Shown here: one piece after another, positions 39,655 to 54,515 of the stretch
How positions within the stretch are numbered: position 1 is the stretch's first letter
How the letters are laid out: every line of letters begins with the position of its first letter
Notes under the pieces: model-generated
Told to the model about the DNA's origin: nothing
Seen by the model: the letters and a program-made list of their open reading frames with translations, nothing else
Database searches by the model: none
Made by a program: the position numbers and the translations under genes
Source of the DNA: Glandiceps talaboti
Taxonomy: Eukaryota > Hemichordata > Enteropneusta > Spengelidae
Length of the DNA: 64,000 bases
Direction: 5' to 3'
NCBI RefSeq assembly: GCF_964340395.1
Contig: NC_135560.1
Location: 3,071,998 to 3,135,997, forward strand

Positions 39655-41264
39655 ATATGCCAGATACTTTACGAGCACCTCACAAAATCTGTAAAAATGG
39701 ATCAAGCATCGTCGTTATTACATGACCACATTAAAGTAATATTGAGTTAGGCTGAATAAATGAAACTACTGAGAGACGAAGGAAACCTAAATAGCTGTAT
39801 TTATATCACTTAGTACACAATACTCTTAAGTGTTGGCACTTTTTAAACCGAACAAAGCAACTAGTCTTCATACTAGTCGTATTCATTAAATTAAAACATC
39901 TTGAACAAAGTTAATCAACGCTCATTTCAGTGAACAGTGAAATTTCACAGTTTGAAAAACACGGGCGAATTCAACATACTTATCTTTTAAGTGCTCGTCA
40001 ATGCCAATTACACTAGTTCCGTACCCTGGTGGAATTTCTACTGGACAGGATATGCAATCTGCTGTCAACAGTATTCTTGTGCAGACACTTTCTGTTAAGA
40101 GCAGTCCCTGGAGGTAGAAGTATTGGTAGGAGGCCTAAGGACATGCTGAGAACGATATCAGAAATAATGTACTTCTTTTATATCAAGTTACATCGCCTGA
40201 AAATGAAAGCCCTTTATGTGATTTCTTCTTATATTTTGAGGACATTTAAAGTAGACACTATAGTTTATCAACTCAAACTCTGTATATAAACCACAACAAG
40301 TTGACTGCATCCATGGGGAGGAAATTCTGTCTATACAGGTTGCTTAATTGAAATCTGTTACAAAAGGAAATATCCCATCTTCTAGGTTTGTTTCGCTAAC
40401 ATTAAATGTCAAGCTTTGTGTATGAACAAGTTAGGTAGTGAAATATCAAGCGTGAAAGATGAACACAGCTCATGAGTTATTTTAGTAGATCTTCTTTCCG
40501 TCATAATAATACTAATAATCGTCACATTCATTGCATTGATTCAAAAGACGTCATTTCATGCTTGACCGGCGTAACATTCGTAACTGTAGAGTATCAGTAC
40601 AAAGTATTTTCCGACATACTGTAACTTCCTTACAGAATAGTGACTACAATTTTACCTTTGTCCTTTTCGGATTGAAAGGTCATTTCGTGTGTATTAAGCC
40701 AGCCAATTGGTGAAGTAATATGGAGAGCAATTGATTAATGTTATCCATTTCATAAATGTTTTATTTAACGTAATCTTATTCTTATAATTTTATTGGCTTT
40801 ATTAAAGTCCACTTCATCCAAGGAATAATTAGTGTCTATCTATTTACTTGCCTTTACATCATTGTCAATCAGACATTTTCCAAGTATTCAACTATTTTAT
40901 GATTGTTTTGTATAGCACTATGCTGTCTGATGCTCTTTAAATTATATGATTGCTGTACATATTTAATTTATTGTCTAACATTTCGGTTCTTTTTGTGTTT
41001 TACGCCGTGCATTATTGTAATGTTGTGCTGCATGAAAAGACAACAACTTGCAAAGTATTCATATTTTGCCTTTTGCTTGCAGTAATATACACATATCATA
41101 GCTACGTTGTATTCCCAGAGGTAGAAATAAAAGCAACCTAAGGAAAGTTAATTTGCAAACGGTAAAATGTCAGAAAACACATCAGTATATCATTTCTAGT
41201 GGCAGAAGAATTCTGAGAAGAAGTGAATTACTACCATAGAAACCACACCGTTGCTGATGCACTC
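39655..41264. other. Presumed intronic sequence, no gene recognised
   Basis: An 86-codon frame at 40029-40289 has one low-complexity, Arg-rich stretch (GGRSIGRRPK) that might be transposon-derived, but it cannot be placed. The rest is AT-rich with no structure. Confidence 0.4.
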
Positions 41265-41640
41265 AGCACCATTATTTTAGAAAACTAAATATCCTTGACA
41301 TTTTCAAACAACACAAACTACAGCTTGTCATTTTTGCTCATGACGTATTGCATTCAAGCTATCCGGACACATTTTGGGATTTCGTCACCTCAATAAATAA
41401 TTCTCACACTACACGACTGATAGCCAGAAATGACCTCAGCAACCCAAAAGTGAACCATAAGGCTTGCCACTGTCAAATATGCTGGTACCAAAGTGTGGAA
41501 CAGTATCCCAATCAACATCCGCAACCAACCAACAGCTCAGGTCATTTCAAAGCAGATTTAAAAACCTTTATCCAATCAGCAGACTTACCATACTCCCTGA
41601 CCATACTCACATATGTCAATACTGATTATCATGTTATTTT
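41265..41640 (+). pseudogene. LINE 3'-end remnant, second locus
   Basis: In one frame, about 41268-41455 reads HHYFRKLNILDIF, then KQHKLQLVIFAHDVLHSS and HTTRLIARNDLS. After a frameshift near 41460 the sister frame reads KYAGTKVWNSIPINIRN (41475-41525). These are the same terminal blocks as in the 26.3-26.8 kb scrap (LDIYKLYQL..., AGAKLWNSLP...), so both come from related LINE lineages. Everything upstream is missing. Confidence 0.7.
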
Positions 41641-41801
41641 TCACTTGTTGTACACATATTTATAATTACGTCTATATACTATTACTACTATTACTGATTA
41701 TATATGTGTGTATATACATTTGTATATACATTCATATGTGTCTCACTGGAGAGAACAGTGCTCAGTGTAATATTAGTTGCAGAACATTCTTAAATGTCGA
41801 G

Positions 41802-41805
<4 letters not shown>
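41641..41805. other. Spacer before TA tract
   Basis: AT-rich sequence that may include the LINE 3' UTR. Confidence 0.35.

Positions 41806-41840
<35 letters not shown>
41806..41840. repeat. (TA)n microsatellite
   Basis: About 17 TA dinucleotides, about 270 bp past the end of the LINE coding remnant. Confidence 0.95.
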
Positions 41841-41846
<6 letters not shown>

Positions 41847-43792
41847 CATATTGATATTGATATTTAAATACTTCACGATTTTTCCATTCTTTCAAAGCTG
41901 CCCTGAATTTAGTAATTTTTTAAGATTGTAACACATTTTTGTCCCCTTGTTCACAATGTATTATAGTTAATGAGTTTCAATGCTACTGTAAATCTATCTT
42001 TATATCTCTAGGAATAAATATATTACTAATCATGGGTCATTGATATATTACTTGGATGCATAAAATACAACTTGCTTACGTCACGAAGAATTGAGCTTAG
42101 GGCTGTTGTAATATACAATAAAGCGACATCGCAAATCCATATCCCAAGATACATACTAATGACTATGCAAAAAAATGATCATTTTATTTTGTTAAGCTAT
42201 ATGTTCTTCTTTCAAAATATATTTTTGAGTGGATTTCCTAATCATTCTCTAGCCATGTGTGCATTTCAGTTTATAATGTTATGTTGTTAATCTTCTAGTA
42301 TTCCTACTCCGTGTGTATATATAACCTATGGTTTATTGTAACGTCGTATTTTCATTAGGGTATTAAGCCCTGGATTGAAACCTATCGTACTTGAACTTCT
42401 TCGCACAGCGAATAGATACACAGTCACTTATTTAAACTCTGAAGTTACAGCATATCACGAACATCGATATACAAATTATGACAGCTTTACTTTGACAAGA
42501 CAATAGTCTTTTGGGATTACTTCCTTATTAAATATATTTTGTTGGTAAAATTAGCTACTACGTGAAATCATAAATTTAATTGATAATGTGTAATTACACT
42601 GCTGAAACTAATAACTGTCATTTTTATGCCCAGTATAAAGGCCGTCAATTCGGAAAATAAATGTTTTTAAGATAAACGAACAACAACAAACCAAAATTAA
42701 GTTAAGCATTTCTAAATGAAGAATCCATCGACGGGCAAACGTTATCGTAACGACGACATCGCGGCTTAAAATTAATTCTACAAAGTATACATCTCTGTAC
42801 CGACAACGATACGACTAACTAACATAACATTCATCTAAACCTTGAGTAAAAACGCAAAGCTAACCAAAACAACGTTTACATGCTATTATGAATGTTGTTA
42901 AAATGTAGGATCATCCACATCTGGATATTTTGTTAGTTTGGTACGATATCCGTTGAAAAGAGAACGGTAGCATTTGATTGCTGATTTACTAGTCACTAGC
43001 CTATTGGATTATACATTAACAACATAAACCTAGAGAGTAGTAATTTGCTTTCCACACCTGTTCCATTATGGACAACCATTTCATGTTTAGACTCCAGGGA
43101 CAACAATTTCAATATAATATGATTTATCAGCTTTCATTATAATGTAATATCATGCAGTGGTAAAGGTTAGCAGAAAATAATGGCTAGCCAAGGGTGTAGC
43201 TATTTATGATCGATATTAAATGACGATGGTGTTTTTTCTTGTTGAGCAAATTACATAAATTGTGTTGCTATATATTCCATCTCTAAGCCATTGTCATCTC
43301 TTAGTTGCCTATTAAATGTCAACCCAATTGAAATCTAGCTGGATTTAATATAAAGCCCATTCATATCGAAGGCTAAAAACATAATATTCATCAAAAAAGG
43401 GAAACTTGCTTGGATCATATTCGTGAATAATATCGATTTAGGCAAACATTGGTTTCCAGCATGACATTAGGTCTGCACTATCCATGTTCGAAATAACTGA
43501 GGTGAACTTTGATGGCTTCCCAGACAGCAGTACACTATTTAATCATATCTCTACTACAATGAGGTTTTCCATCTTTTACTTATGCACACATCTACATCGG
43601 TATGATTAATATCCAATGTTGCTGTCAAGAATAAATGTTGTTTATAATAACCATTAAAATATCCTTATGATATAATAGTTAATCACTGTGACAATACAAA
43701 TCACAGACTAACAGTTGGACTAGTATCGGCTATATAACGGTCGTCAAGATGTAACCCGTCTCTGTAGGACGCAGAGTGGACATGTCATAGTT
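41841..43792. other. Presumed intronic sequence, no feature seen
   Basis: Unique AT-rich sequence, with no recognised exon, RNA gene or repeat. Confidence 0.45.
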
Positions 43793-46252
43793 ATTCTTTA
43801 TTCCTATTGGATATAGATTGGTGATGTCATACTTACTCTCTGTACGATATAGATTGGTGATGTCATACTTACTGTCTATAGGATATAGATCGGTGATGTT
43901 ATACTTACTGTCTATAGAATATAGATCGGTGATGTCATACTTACTGTCTATAGGATATAGATTGGTAATGTCATACTTACTGTCTACACAATATAGATTG
44001 GTGATGTCATACTTACTGTCTATAGGGTATAGATTGGTGATTTCATACTTACTGTCTATAGGATATAGATTGGTAATGTCATACTTACTGTCTACACGAT
44101 ATAGATTGGTGATGTCATACTTACTGTCTATAGGATATAGATTGGTGATGTCATACTTACTGTCTATAGGATATAGATTGGTGATGTCATACTTACTGTC
44201 TATAGGATATAGATTGGTAATGTCATACTTATTGTCTACACGATATAGATTGGTGATTTCATACTTACTGTCTATACGATATAGATTGGTGATTTCATAC
44301 TTACTGTCTATAGGATATAGATCGGTGATTTCATACTTACTGTCTACACGATATAGATTGGTGATGTCATACTTACTGTCTATAGGATATAGATTGGTGA
44401 TGTCATACTTACTGTCTATAGGATATAGATTGGTTATGTCATACTTACTGTCTATAGGATATAGATTGGTGGTGTCATACTTACTGTCTATAGGATATAG
44501 ATTGGTGATGTCATACTTACTGTCTATAGGATATAGATTGGTGATGTCATACTTACTGTCTATAGGATATAGATTGGTGATGTCATACTTACTGTCTATA
44601 GGATATAGATTGGTGATGTCATACTTACTGTCTATAGGATATAGATTGGTGATGTCATACTTACTGTCTACACGATATAGATTGGTGATGTTATACTTAC
44701 TGTCTATAGGATATAGATTGGTGATGTCATACTTACTGTCTACACGATATAGATTGGTGATGTCATACTTACTGTCTACACGATATAGATTGGTGATGTC
44801 ATACTTACTGTCTATAGGATATAGATTGGTGATGTCATACTTACTGTCTATAGGATATAGATTGGTGATGTCATACTTACTGTCTATAGGATATAGATTG
44901 GTGATGTCATACTTACTGTCTATAGGATATAGATTGGTGATGTCATACTTACTGTCTATAGGATATAGATTGGTGATGTCATACTGTCTATAGGATATAG
45001 ATTGGTGATGTCATACTTACTGTCTATAGGATATAGATTGGTGATGTCATACTTACTGTCTATAGGATATAGATTGGTGATGTCATACTTACTGTCTATA
45101 GGATATAGATTGGTGATGTCATACTTACTGTCTATAGGATATAGATTGGTGATGTCATACTTACTGTCTATAGGATATAGATTGGTGATGTCATACTTAC
45201 TGTCTATAGGATATAGATTGGTGATGTCATACTTACTGTCTATAGGATATAGATTGGTGATGTCATACTTACTGTCTATAGATATAGATTGGTGATTTCA
45301 TACTTACTGTCTATAGGATATAGATTGGTAATGTCATACTTACTGTCTACACGATATAGATTGGTGATTTCATACTTACTGTCTATACGATATAGATTGG
45401 TGATTTCATACTTACTGTCTATTGGATATAGATCGGTGATTTCATACTTACTGTCTACACGATATAGATTGGTGATGTCATACTTACTGTCTATAGGATA
45501 TAGATTGGTGATGTCATACTTACTGTCTATAGGATATAGATTGGTGATGTCATACTTACTGTATATAGGATATAGATTGGTGATGTTATACTTACTGTCT
45601 ATAGGATATAGATTGGTGATGTCATACTTACTGTCTATAGGATATAGATTGGTGATGTCATACTTACTGTCTATAGGATATAGATTGGTGATTTCATACT
45701 TACTGTCTATTGGATATAGATCGGTGATTTCATACTTACTGTCTATACGATATAGATTGGTGATGTCATACTTACTGTCCATAGGATATAGATTGGTGAT
45801 GTCATACTTACTGTCTATAGGATATAGATTGGTGATGTCATACTTACTGTCTATAGGATATAGATTGGTGATGTTATACTTACTGTCTATAGGATATAGA
45901 TTGGTGATGTCATACTTACTGTCTACACGATATAGATTGGTGATGTCATACTTACTGTCTATAGGATATAGATTGGTGATGTCATACTTACTGTCTATAG
46001 GATATAGATTGGTGATGTCATACTTACTGTCTATAGGATATAGATTGGTGATGTCATACTTACTGTCTATAGGATATAGATTGGTGATGTCATACTTACT
46101 GTCTATAGGATATAGATTGGTGATTTCATACTTACTGTCTACACGATATAGATTGGTTATGTCATACTTACTGTCTACAAGATATAGATTGGTGATGTCA
46201 TACTTACTGTCTATAGGATATAGATTGGTGATGTCATACTGTCTATATGATA
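43793..46252 (+). repeat. 36-bp tandem array, about 68 copies
   Basis: The unit contains ATAGATTGGTGATGTCATAC and TTACTGTCTATAGGAT. The period of 36 bp equals 12 codons and the unit has no stop in one frame of each strand. Hence there are very long repetitive frames (plus strand 391, 97 and 353 codons with the 12-residue period LLSIGYRLVMSY; minus strand 168 codons). Frames break at unit-level indels: loss of TTAC near 44984 and 46232, and loss of one G near 45279. Variant units (CTACACG, CTATACG, GATTTC, GATCGG) occur in an order that repeats at about 44215-44350 and 45330-45465, about 1.1 kb apart. I regard it as non-coding. Confidence 0.95.
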
Positions 46253-47398
46253 TATATCGGAGTTACTATGACATCAACGCTCTTTATGCCATGGAGAGTA
46301 ATTTTGACATGACCTATCTATATCTTATAGACAATAATGAAATGGGTTGATGTACTTGTCATTTTTGACGACCACACTTGTCTCAAAATGAGTGGGATTG
46401 ATTTAAATGTCATTTTGAATACCACACTTCATACAACAAAGATGGTGATATCATTCGACTTTCTGTCTATGTCAAATATTATTTCATATCCATTTTAACA
46501 GCGTAATAAGTTTTTAAAAATGTGAAATAAATTCATTACCCCAAAATATGCTTTTGTGTGCATTTATTCATATGAGACACTGACTATGTGAGAAACTGTA
46601 GGTTTGCGTCATATCACGTATTTAATTTGAACACCTGCAAATATAAAGTGATTGATTGAAAGGGTTTACTGGGAGAAGAACATCTAATCTAGTCCACCAT
46701 AATTACTCCCAGATGTAGCTTAAATGTCAGATGAAATTAATTTAAGAGCGGTGGAATACACGACTTCTTCGATTTCTGATGAAACTTGACAGAATAGCTT
46801 TGTTACAACTAATAGTGTTTACCATGTGTATTTGCTCTCTTCCGACCGTAACATATTTATTTCCTCGTCGCTGCGGGTGTGGATATTCATTTTTAAAAGA
46901 AAGCTTCAGATATTCACAAGTATCCGTATACCCAAAGGACAGGACTTAATATTTCATCTACTGATGGGCTGTGAGAGCACAGTATCATAAAGCTGTGTGC
47001 GTGGTACACTTGATAGAATAGTGTTTGTCTACTACTAATGATGCCGATTACAATGCATATTCTTAAGATTAGAATGTAACGAGACGTTGAATAATTTATA
47101 CGTCCGCTTTTCCTCGCACTCGGGTTTCACTTGTTGTCTGAAGACAATATATGTCCGTTCCAATGTTACATGCAATATTTATTATTGGTGGTTCATTTCT
47201 TGAAAGCGGGTAATGTTCTTAAAGCAGCTAAAAGAAACACACATCGTCTTTGTAAGTTTAATCCGATATACTAGTAGTAATAGACACATATCGTCTCGGT
47301 TCATTTACGTACGTAAGGCAAAAATCAGAATGTGTGCAGACAGAACGATTGGTTATCTATGTGTGGAGGTAGGACAGCGTTATGAACAACACATCTTA

Positions 47399-47401
<3 letters not shown>
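46253..47401. other. Presumed intronic sequence, no feature seen
   Basis: Unique AT-rich sequence between arrays. Confidence 0.45.
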
Positions 47402-47463
<62 letters not shown>

Positions 47464-47579
47464 GCGCGCGCGCACACACACACACACATACATACATACA
47501 TACATACATACATACATACATACATACATACATACATACATACATACATACATACATACATACATACATACATACATAC
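47402..47579. repeat. (CA)n(CG)n(CATA)n compound microsatellite
   Basis: CA to about 47460, a short TCGCGCGCGCG patch, CA again, then CATA to 47579. Confidence 0.97.
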
Positions 47580-47586
47580 GCATATA

Positions 47587-47661
47587 CTAACGTAGTATAA
47601 ACTCAGATACAGCTTTCTATACTGTTTGTGTTGGGAATTTGAAACGTTTATACTACGTTAG
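47587..47661. repeat. 16-bp perfect inverted repeat, 43-bp loop
   Basis: CTAACGTAGTATAAAC (47587-47602) and its exact complement (47646-47661). It lies between the CATA tract and the GACA/GACG tract, so it might be the edge signal of a small microsatellite-carrying element. Confidence 0.85.
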
Positions 47662-47719
47662 CAATGGCTAGTACCACACACTTTAACTTGCATAGAAACA
47701 CACGCATGTACATACGGTA

Positions 47720-47755
<36 letters not shown>

Positions 47756-47833
47756 GGACGGACGGACGGACAGACGGACGGACGGACGGACGGACAGATG
47801 GACGGACAGACAGACAGACAGACACACACACAC
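47720..47833. repeat. (GACA)n(GACG)n microsatellite
   Basis: GACA and GACG tetranucleotides interleaved, ending in CACA. CpG-containing GACG units form two blocks. Confidence 0.95.
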
Positions 47834-48857
47834 AATCATTTGATCTGACACAGCTGAGATCGTGCATTTATAATTATTCATGATATAGTAGTTAATTGGT
47901 GTAATATGTATATGTTAAAAACGTACACACCAGGTTAAATCTGAAATGTTTGATGTATTTGAATGTCTATTTATGTATTTATGTAGTGAAAGTTGATGAC
48001 GTCAATATTGAAACAATGACGCCACGATAGAAACCCAAAGAGTGTATTTGTCAGCTAGATACATATATCGTCTGTTCGGTTAAATTGTGTGGCAATCCAT
48101 TTCCTTATTAAACATCAAAATGCAAATAAAAATTAGGTTATGCAGAGAATAGTGTAACGACAAGGCTGTAAAGTGAGCGATTGTTAGGGTATTGTGCATA
48201 GTGCACATCGTGATGAATCAGAATTAATCTATGTACATGTATAGTCACGTAAAAAACACAGTTTCACAGATATATGTATATATTATCAAACACACTAGAC
48301 TTTTGAACAGTTAGTTAGTCACTTGAAAGGTTTTACAAAACAGATTTACAGACTTAATCAAAATAATAATTTATCTCCTGAAAAACACTAATTTCATCGT
48401 TGAACTTTTCATGGGGCTGCATTTGTAAAAGGTCGGTGTATTTTAATTTCCCCAAAGGTTTACTTGTCCTTTGATGTAGAAAATTATAAGTTATTTGGAT
48501 GAATTGATTCCATCTAGCAATTTGAAGTAATTTACAATGAAAGCAGATAGTCAGTTGGTATACGGCAAAATGACAAAAAAAAGAGATAAGGAAAGTGCTC
48601 TTCCCAGTCGCGGATTGGAGTATTCCACAGACAGTTGAATTATTGGTTGATTATCTTTCCATGCCTGCAAATAGTAATTTCATACGAGCAGCAAGACTAC
48701 CTGTTTCTATATTAAATGTACATGTTTGAGTGCTCCCCAAGGAAACGGAATACTCAAGAGAAAGGCCTGTAAATTAATGTTGTCGTCAACAATGAAAATA
48801 TCTCGCCGGCTGTATAGCTAACTGACGTTTAGTTCGACTTTCTTGTGATTATACGTA
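47834..48857. other. Presumed intronic sequence with one CRE
   Basis: A perfect TGACGTCA lies at 47997-48004. No exon or other structure seen. Confidence 0.4.
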
Positions 48858-48994
<137 letters not shown>

Positions 48995-49032
48995 TAAACA
49001 TACCGACGTCCCAATGAATATATCGTTGATTT

Positions 49033-49145
49033 ACTCACTCACTCACTCACTCACTCACTCACTCACTCACTCACTCACTCACCCACCCACCCACCCACCC
49101 ACGCACGCACGCACGCACTCATCCACGCACCCACCCACTCACCCA
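49033..49145. repeat. (CTCA)n/(CCCA)n/(CGCA)n microsatellite
   Basis: Pure CTCA to about 49080, then CCCA and GCAC-type variants. Confidence 0.95.
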
Positions 49146-49202
49146 TAAAATCCAATACGGATACACACGGCAATTCATCCACTTACTGACTCATTCGCCT
49201 AA

Positions 49203-49307
<105 letters not shown>

Positions 49308-49361
49308 CACACATACATACATACATACATACATACATACATACATACATACATACATACA

Positions 49362-49395
<34 letters not shown>

Positions 49396-49501
49396 CATAC
49401 ATACACACACATACATACATACATACATACATACATACATACATACATACATACATACATACATACATACATACATACATACATACATACATACATACAT
49501 A
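49308..49501. repeat. (CATA)n microsatellite
   Basis: About 48 CATA units with one ATATAC and one ACACAC interruption (49388-49411). The Met-Tyr-Val-Cys frames on the minus strand are artefacts. Confidence 0.97.
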
Positions 49502-51258
49502 CGGACTAAACAATCAGCAAACATACGGAGTTAGTGGGCGAACAGAACAGTTAACCAGTTGTTTTTATCATTCCATAGGATTCCATATGTAAGTAAAACA
49601 GCAAAGGCTTCATCCGTTGATTTGATGCATTGAACACATTACAGTGCAACCCAAGAGACCCCTATACACCTGGTAACACCAATCTACGTAACAGTATCCC
49701 CGACTGGTTTGCACAACATTCTGCTCAATTAAACGTAGTATTTGTGACTAGCTTATATTGATCTGATCCAGTGTTTCAAATGAATCATTGCAGTGTTTTA
49801 AGTTCAACTGAAGCCATTCAAAAGAATACTTATAACCCTTAATCGTTATTCGATCTCTTTCTTGGGGCTAACTTCATCAATTTTGTAAATATCACGAAAT
49901 AGGATCCGTAGTTGGCTGTTAGTAGGCAGGTGTAGTTCGCCAAGCAGAACACAGACTATTTCTTTCCGCAAGCCTCTTGTGGCTTCACTCTGACAAAATA
50001 TTAAACAGATCTCAGAATCGTTAGCATGTTGAAAATGGTTGTTTTTTTAGAAAGAAGGAGAAGAAGACTTGGGAATAAGTCTTATCGTGTTTTTCCCTCT
50101 TAACGTGGATAGAATAAGAAAGTTCTTCATCTTGTTGAATCGCAAATAGATGTCAAACAATGCTCGGTGGAATTTTATTTGGAAAGACAGTATTTCCCCG
50201 AAGCGCTTGACGGCTCTTTCTGATTTTCTTTCGTCTTGTGTTTCTCCTTAACTGAAATACAACCTTTCAAATAGCAAATGGATGACTATTTATTGGAAAC
50301 GAAAGTACAAAGTGAAGTAGCGATAATTGTAACATTAATTGTGATGTAATAATGTATGATCATAACCTGGGGATACTCAATGATTTCAAAATTACTTTTA
50401 CATAAAGGTCACAGCTGCATTCACATATACTTTATCCAGAATCAGGATTGCTATGGTTATATCACCAAAAATGAAGAACGAAAAAGATTGAAAATGAATG
50501 AAATTTGAAATATGTCAAGAACGTGGGTATCGGTTTTTTTAAAAGCATCGGAGTTAATTTTTAATATGATGTGTCACTCATGTACGGTGCAAATGGATTA
50601 AAATTTTAAATACATGGATGAAATGAAAACAAATGGTTGTGTCGTGACTAAAGATGTATACTTGTCGTGATTCGGACCTGGTTAAAAATCTTACATCGTT
50701 TGCATGGCGACGGCAAGATTACGTTGGTGATGGCTTGTCGAAATTGGACACAATTATCGGGAATTATGGCAAGGCATAAAGCTGTTAAGAACATGAATCA
50801 ATGTGACTGTCAGCTGGGCTAATTAGTCTATTTCTGATATCGAGGCTGATGCCAACATTGGACTGTTATTGTGAGCAATTTTGAATCCATTAAAGATATA
50901 ATTAGGTTTTATTTTTCTCACCAACGTCGAAAGACAAGACGCCATATAGTTTTACAATTTCGATTGAACTGTTTAATGTGTGCGTAGACGTCTAGATTGG
51001 ATGCATTGCATAGATCTATGCTGAATAGCATAGTTGTACAGTGAGAATTCAAATATACTTGCCCGTGTTGTCCTTAATGTACAGGCAGTTATCAGGATTG
51101 AGCCATCGTGTCATTCACTTGGGCATCAACGTTATTTTTGCCATTATAAACTTTTATTTCGTATATACCTTCAAAACAATGAAGATTGACAATTTTCTAC
51201 AGGACGTCACTTTCTCGAGATATTCTTGTACATTTGTAATTAGTTATTAAACACATAT
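49502..51258. other. Presumed intronic sequence, no feature seen
   Basis: Unique sequence. The short frame at 51041-51250 is unrecognised. Confidence 0.45.
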
Positions 51259-51271
51259 GTGTTTGTTTGTT

Positions 51272-51358
<87 letters not shown>

Positions 51359-51440
51359 TTGTGTTTCTGCCTGCCTGCCTGTTAGTTAGTTTGTTTGTTT
51401 GTTTTTTTTTTTTGTTTTTTTTTGTGTGTGTGTGTGTGTG
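51259..51440. repeat. (GTTT)n(TCTG)n(TTTG)n(TG)n microsatellite
   Basis: TTTG, then about 19 TCTG units, CTGC units, TTTG, two T runs and a TG run. Confidence 0.97.
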
Positions 51441-52222
<782 letters not shown>

Positions 52223-52428
52223 AACAAATTAATACACAAAAACCGATGTCAGAACCCCCTTCCTCCAAAAAAAAAATCACTAAACCTATGACAATAGTTC
52301 ACACATGGCGAACACACTTACACGATTATAATCTTTGGCAGGGGTGATAACTAATGATAACGTAGGGTTTATAAAAAATTCATGTAAATTAAATATGACA
52401 ATATATTAATTCATTTGTCAGCTAACGA

Positions 52429-52430
<2 letters not shown>

Positions 52431-52498
<68 letters not shown>

Positions 52499-52527
52499 TA
52501 TACATATATATATATATATATATATAT
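52431..52527. repeat. (TA)n(CA)n(TA)n microsatellite
   Basis: TA to about 52486, a short CA patch, then TA again. Confidence 0.95.
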
Positions 52528-53964
52528 TGTGTACGTGATTTTGATTAAGTTCAAAAGCTGTCTTGTTACGAAAGCGTTTTTACAAGGATAGTCCTCGTAT
52601 ATATACTAGTACCATGAATAGATTAAGAAGTAAGAAGTAGTGCCGCCTGTGAACAAATAGTGGATATTTATCTACCAATCGAGATGTTGATGTAATGTTG
52701 ACACAAAGGCCAGCTGAACAGTACAGTTTCCCGTAAAATAACACCATAACCTTATCAACGCCTCGATTAACGCATTATAAAACCGTGTTATTTCATTCTT
52801 GGGGTCAATTTCCGGGACAGGTGAGGATTAAATCAACAATGTACCCTCGAGGGCTACAAGTTTAATGTTTGAAGTCGATAATCGCCACATTTATGCACAA
52901 AAGAGCATCACGGATGAGTGTCTTACCTCTAACAAATTCGTGATAGGTTACGAATAGGAGAGGCTTGAGTTGAAATTCACATTAAAGGAGCTAGCAAACA
53001 CAATTTAAGTATTTCTGTCACATTTATAGGGTTTTCTAAAATAGATGTGTCGTTAGCCTGACAGTCGGACGTGTTTCTCCTAATCACTGTATTTCCACTC
53101 TTACTAATTTCCTATAACATTTGCACGTGTTGAAATGCATACCGTCATTGATTGATCTTCTACGATGTGTAAACATCTACTCAATCATGGTGACCTTTAA
53201 TGATAACACTGCACGTTTTACTCTTCGCCAATTCAAAAGTGATTTAAACATTGACTGATATATATTTCTCTTTCCTCAATGAATCTTGAATTGTATATTT
53301 CAGGTGAATTTAAATCTAGGAATCTCCCATTTGTAATTGTTATTATAGTCAGGAGATAGTCAAAGGGCCAATCAAAAACACGCCTAGGCCATTTTATTTC
53401 TTAATAACAGGGGCTTATAAAATGCTTTTAGAAATCAAATCGACTTGTCCTTCGCTTTTATCCTATTCCAACATCCGCTTTGAAATAAAAGATTGGTCCC
53501 CATGCAGTGCTGTTTTAGTTTTGACTGTTCACATCCACTAAGCCCTCCGAAATCTGAAATGTACTCTTGTTCAGTATGACATATATGGGATAGAAAAAAC
53601 ACTTAAAGAAAAAACAAGGAAATGTTGGGTTTTTTGGGTAAGATGAGTTGACGTAAGCTGAAGACGTACGAGTATTACTTTGAACTGTTGACATGCAGGA
53701 CTATATCAAAATACTTGAACTAGGGCGTGATGTCATTGTAACTTTCAGACCTCTGTTATAATATTGATGAAAATTCGTACAGCTTCAAAGTTTGAATTCA
53801 CTTTATGTTATTGCATTCGTATTTGATGCCACTCGGTTGACTTCAATCACTATTTGGACCAAATTTGTGAGATGTGTAATAGGATGACAGAAAACAATGA
53901 ACAACTGAGATTATTGTGACTTGCCATGATAGATGGAACAAGAGTGACTTTATGGATCAACCTG
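52528..53964. other. Presumed intronic sequence, no feature seen
   Basis: Unique sequence without recognisable exons or repeats. Confidence 0.45.
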
Positions 53965-54002
53965 GAGATGAGATGAGATGAGATGAGATGAGATGAGATG
54001 AT
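53965..54002. repeat. (GATGA)n pentanucleotide repeat
   Basis: About 7 perfect units. Confidence 0.95.
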
Positions 54003-54515
54003 GAAACGATCGGATAGGTCAGGGCAATAAGAGTCACAGTTTAATCTCTCTTTATTTTCCGAAATGGACATTCTTTTCTGTGAAACGAGTGAGAAATGGG
54101 GTCATGCATTGTCTTAATGAAAAGCAATTTGATTTTTGAAACTTTAAGTGCATGATTATGTGCACCCAATGTTGTTTTTATTGCATCAAAATAGTGATTA
54201 GTGTCAAATTGGTTTCTGTCAAAGGGCAAAGCTGGCAGGTGAGAAATCACTTCGTCTGGCCATTTCACCAAGGTGTATCTGTTCTAAGGTCTGTAATACC
54301 TTATGACAAGGAATTCGATAAAACCACACTGTACATGTTGTATCACCAAAACCACGGTTATCGGTTATTACTTCCAATACCTATTCTGAAATGGCAAGCT
54401 CGTTAGGTCAGTTCTGATTTCGAAAAGTCAAGACTCCACTGCTCATGCTATTATGATTTAACATGTATAAAATACAAGTTTTAAAACGTTACTAATCTGT
54501 TTATTTGAATTTGAC
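54003..54515. other. Unique spacer
   Basis: No feature recognised. Overlapping 76- and 84-codon frames on opposite strands are unassigned. Confidence 0.4.

Noticed and set aside
43818-46350. Long plus-strand frames of 391, 97 and 353 codons as a repetitive-protein gene
   Set aside because: They follow directly from a 36-bp unit without stops. The minus strand is also open, indels break the frame, and there are no splice, start or domain signals.
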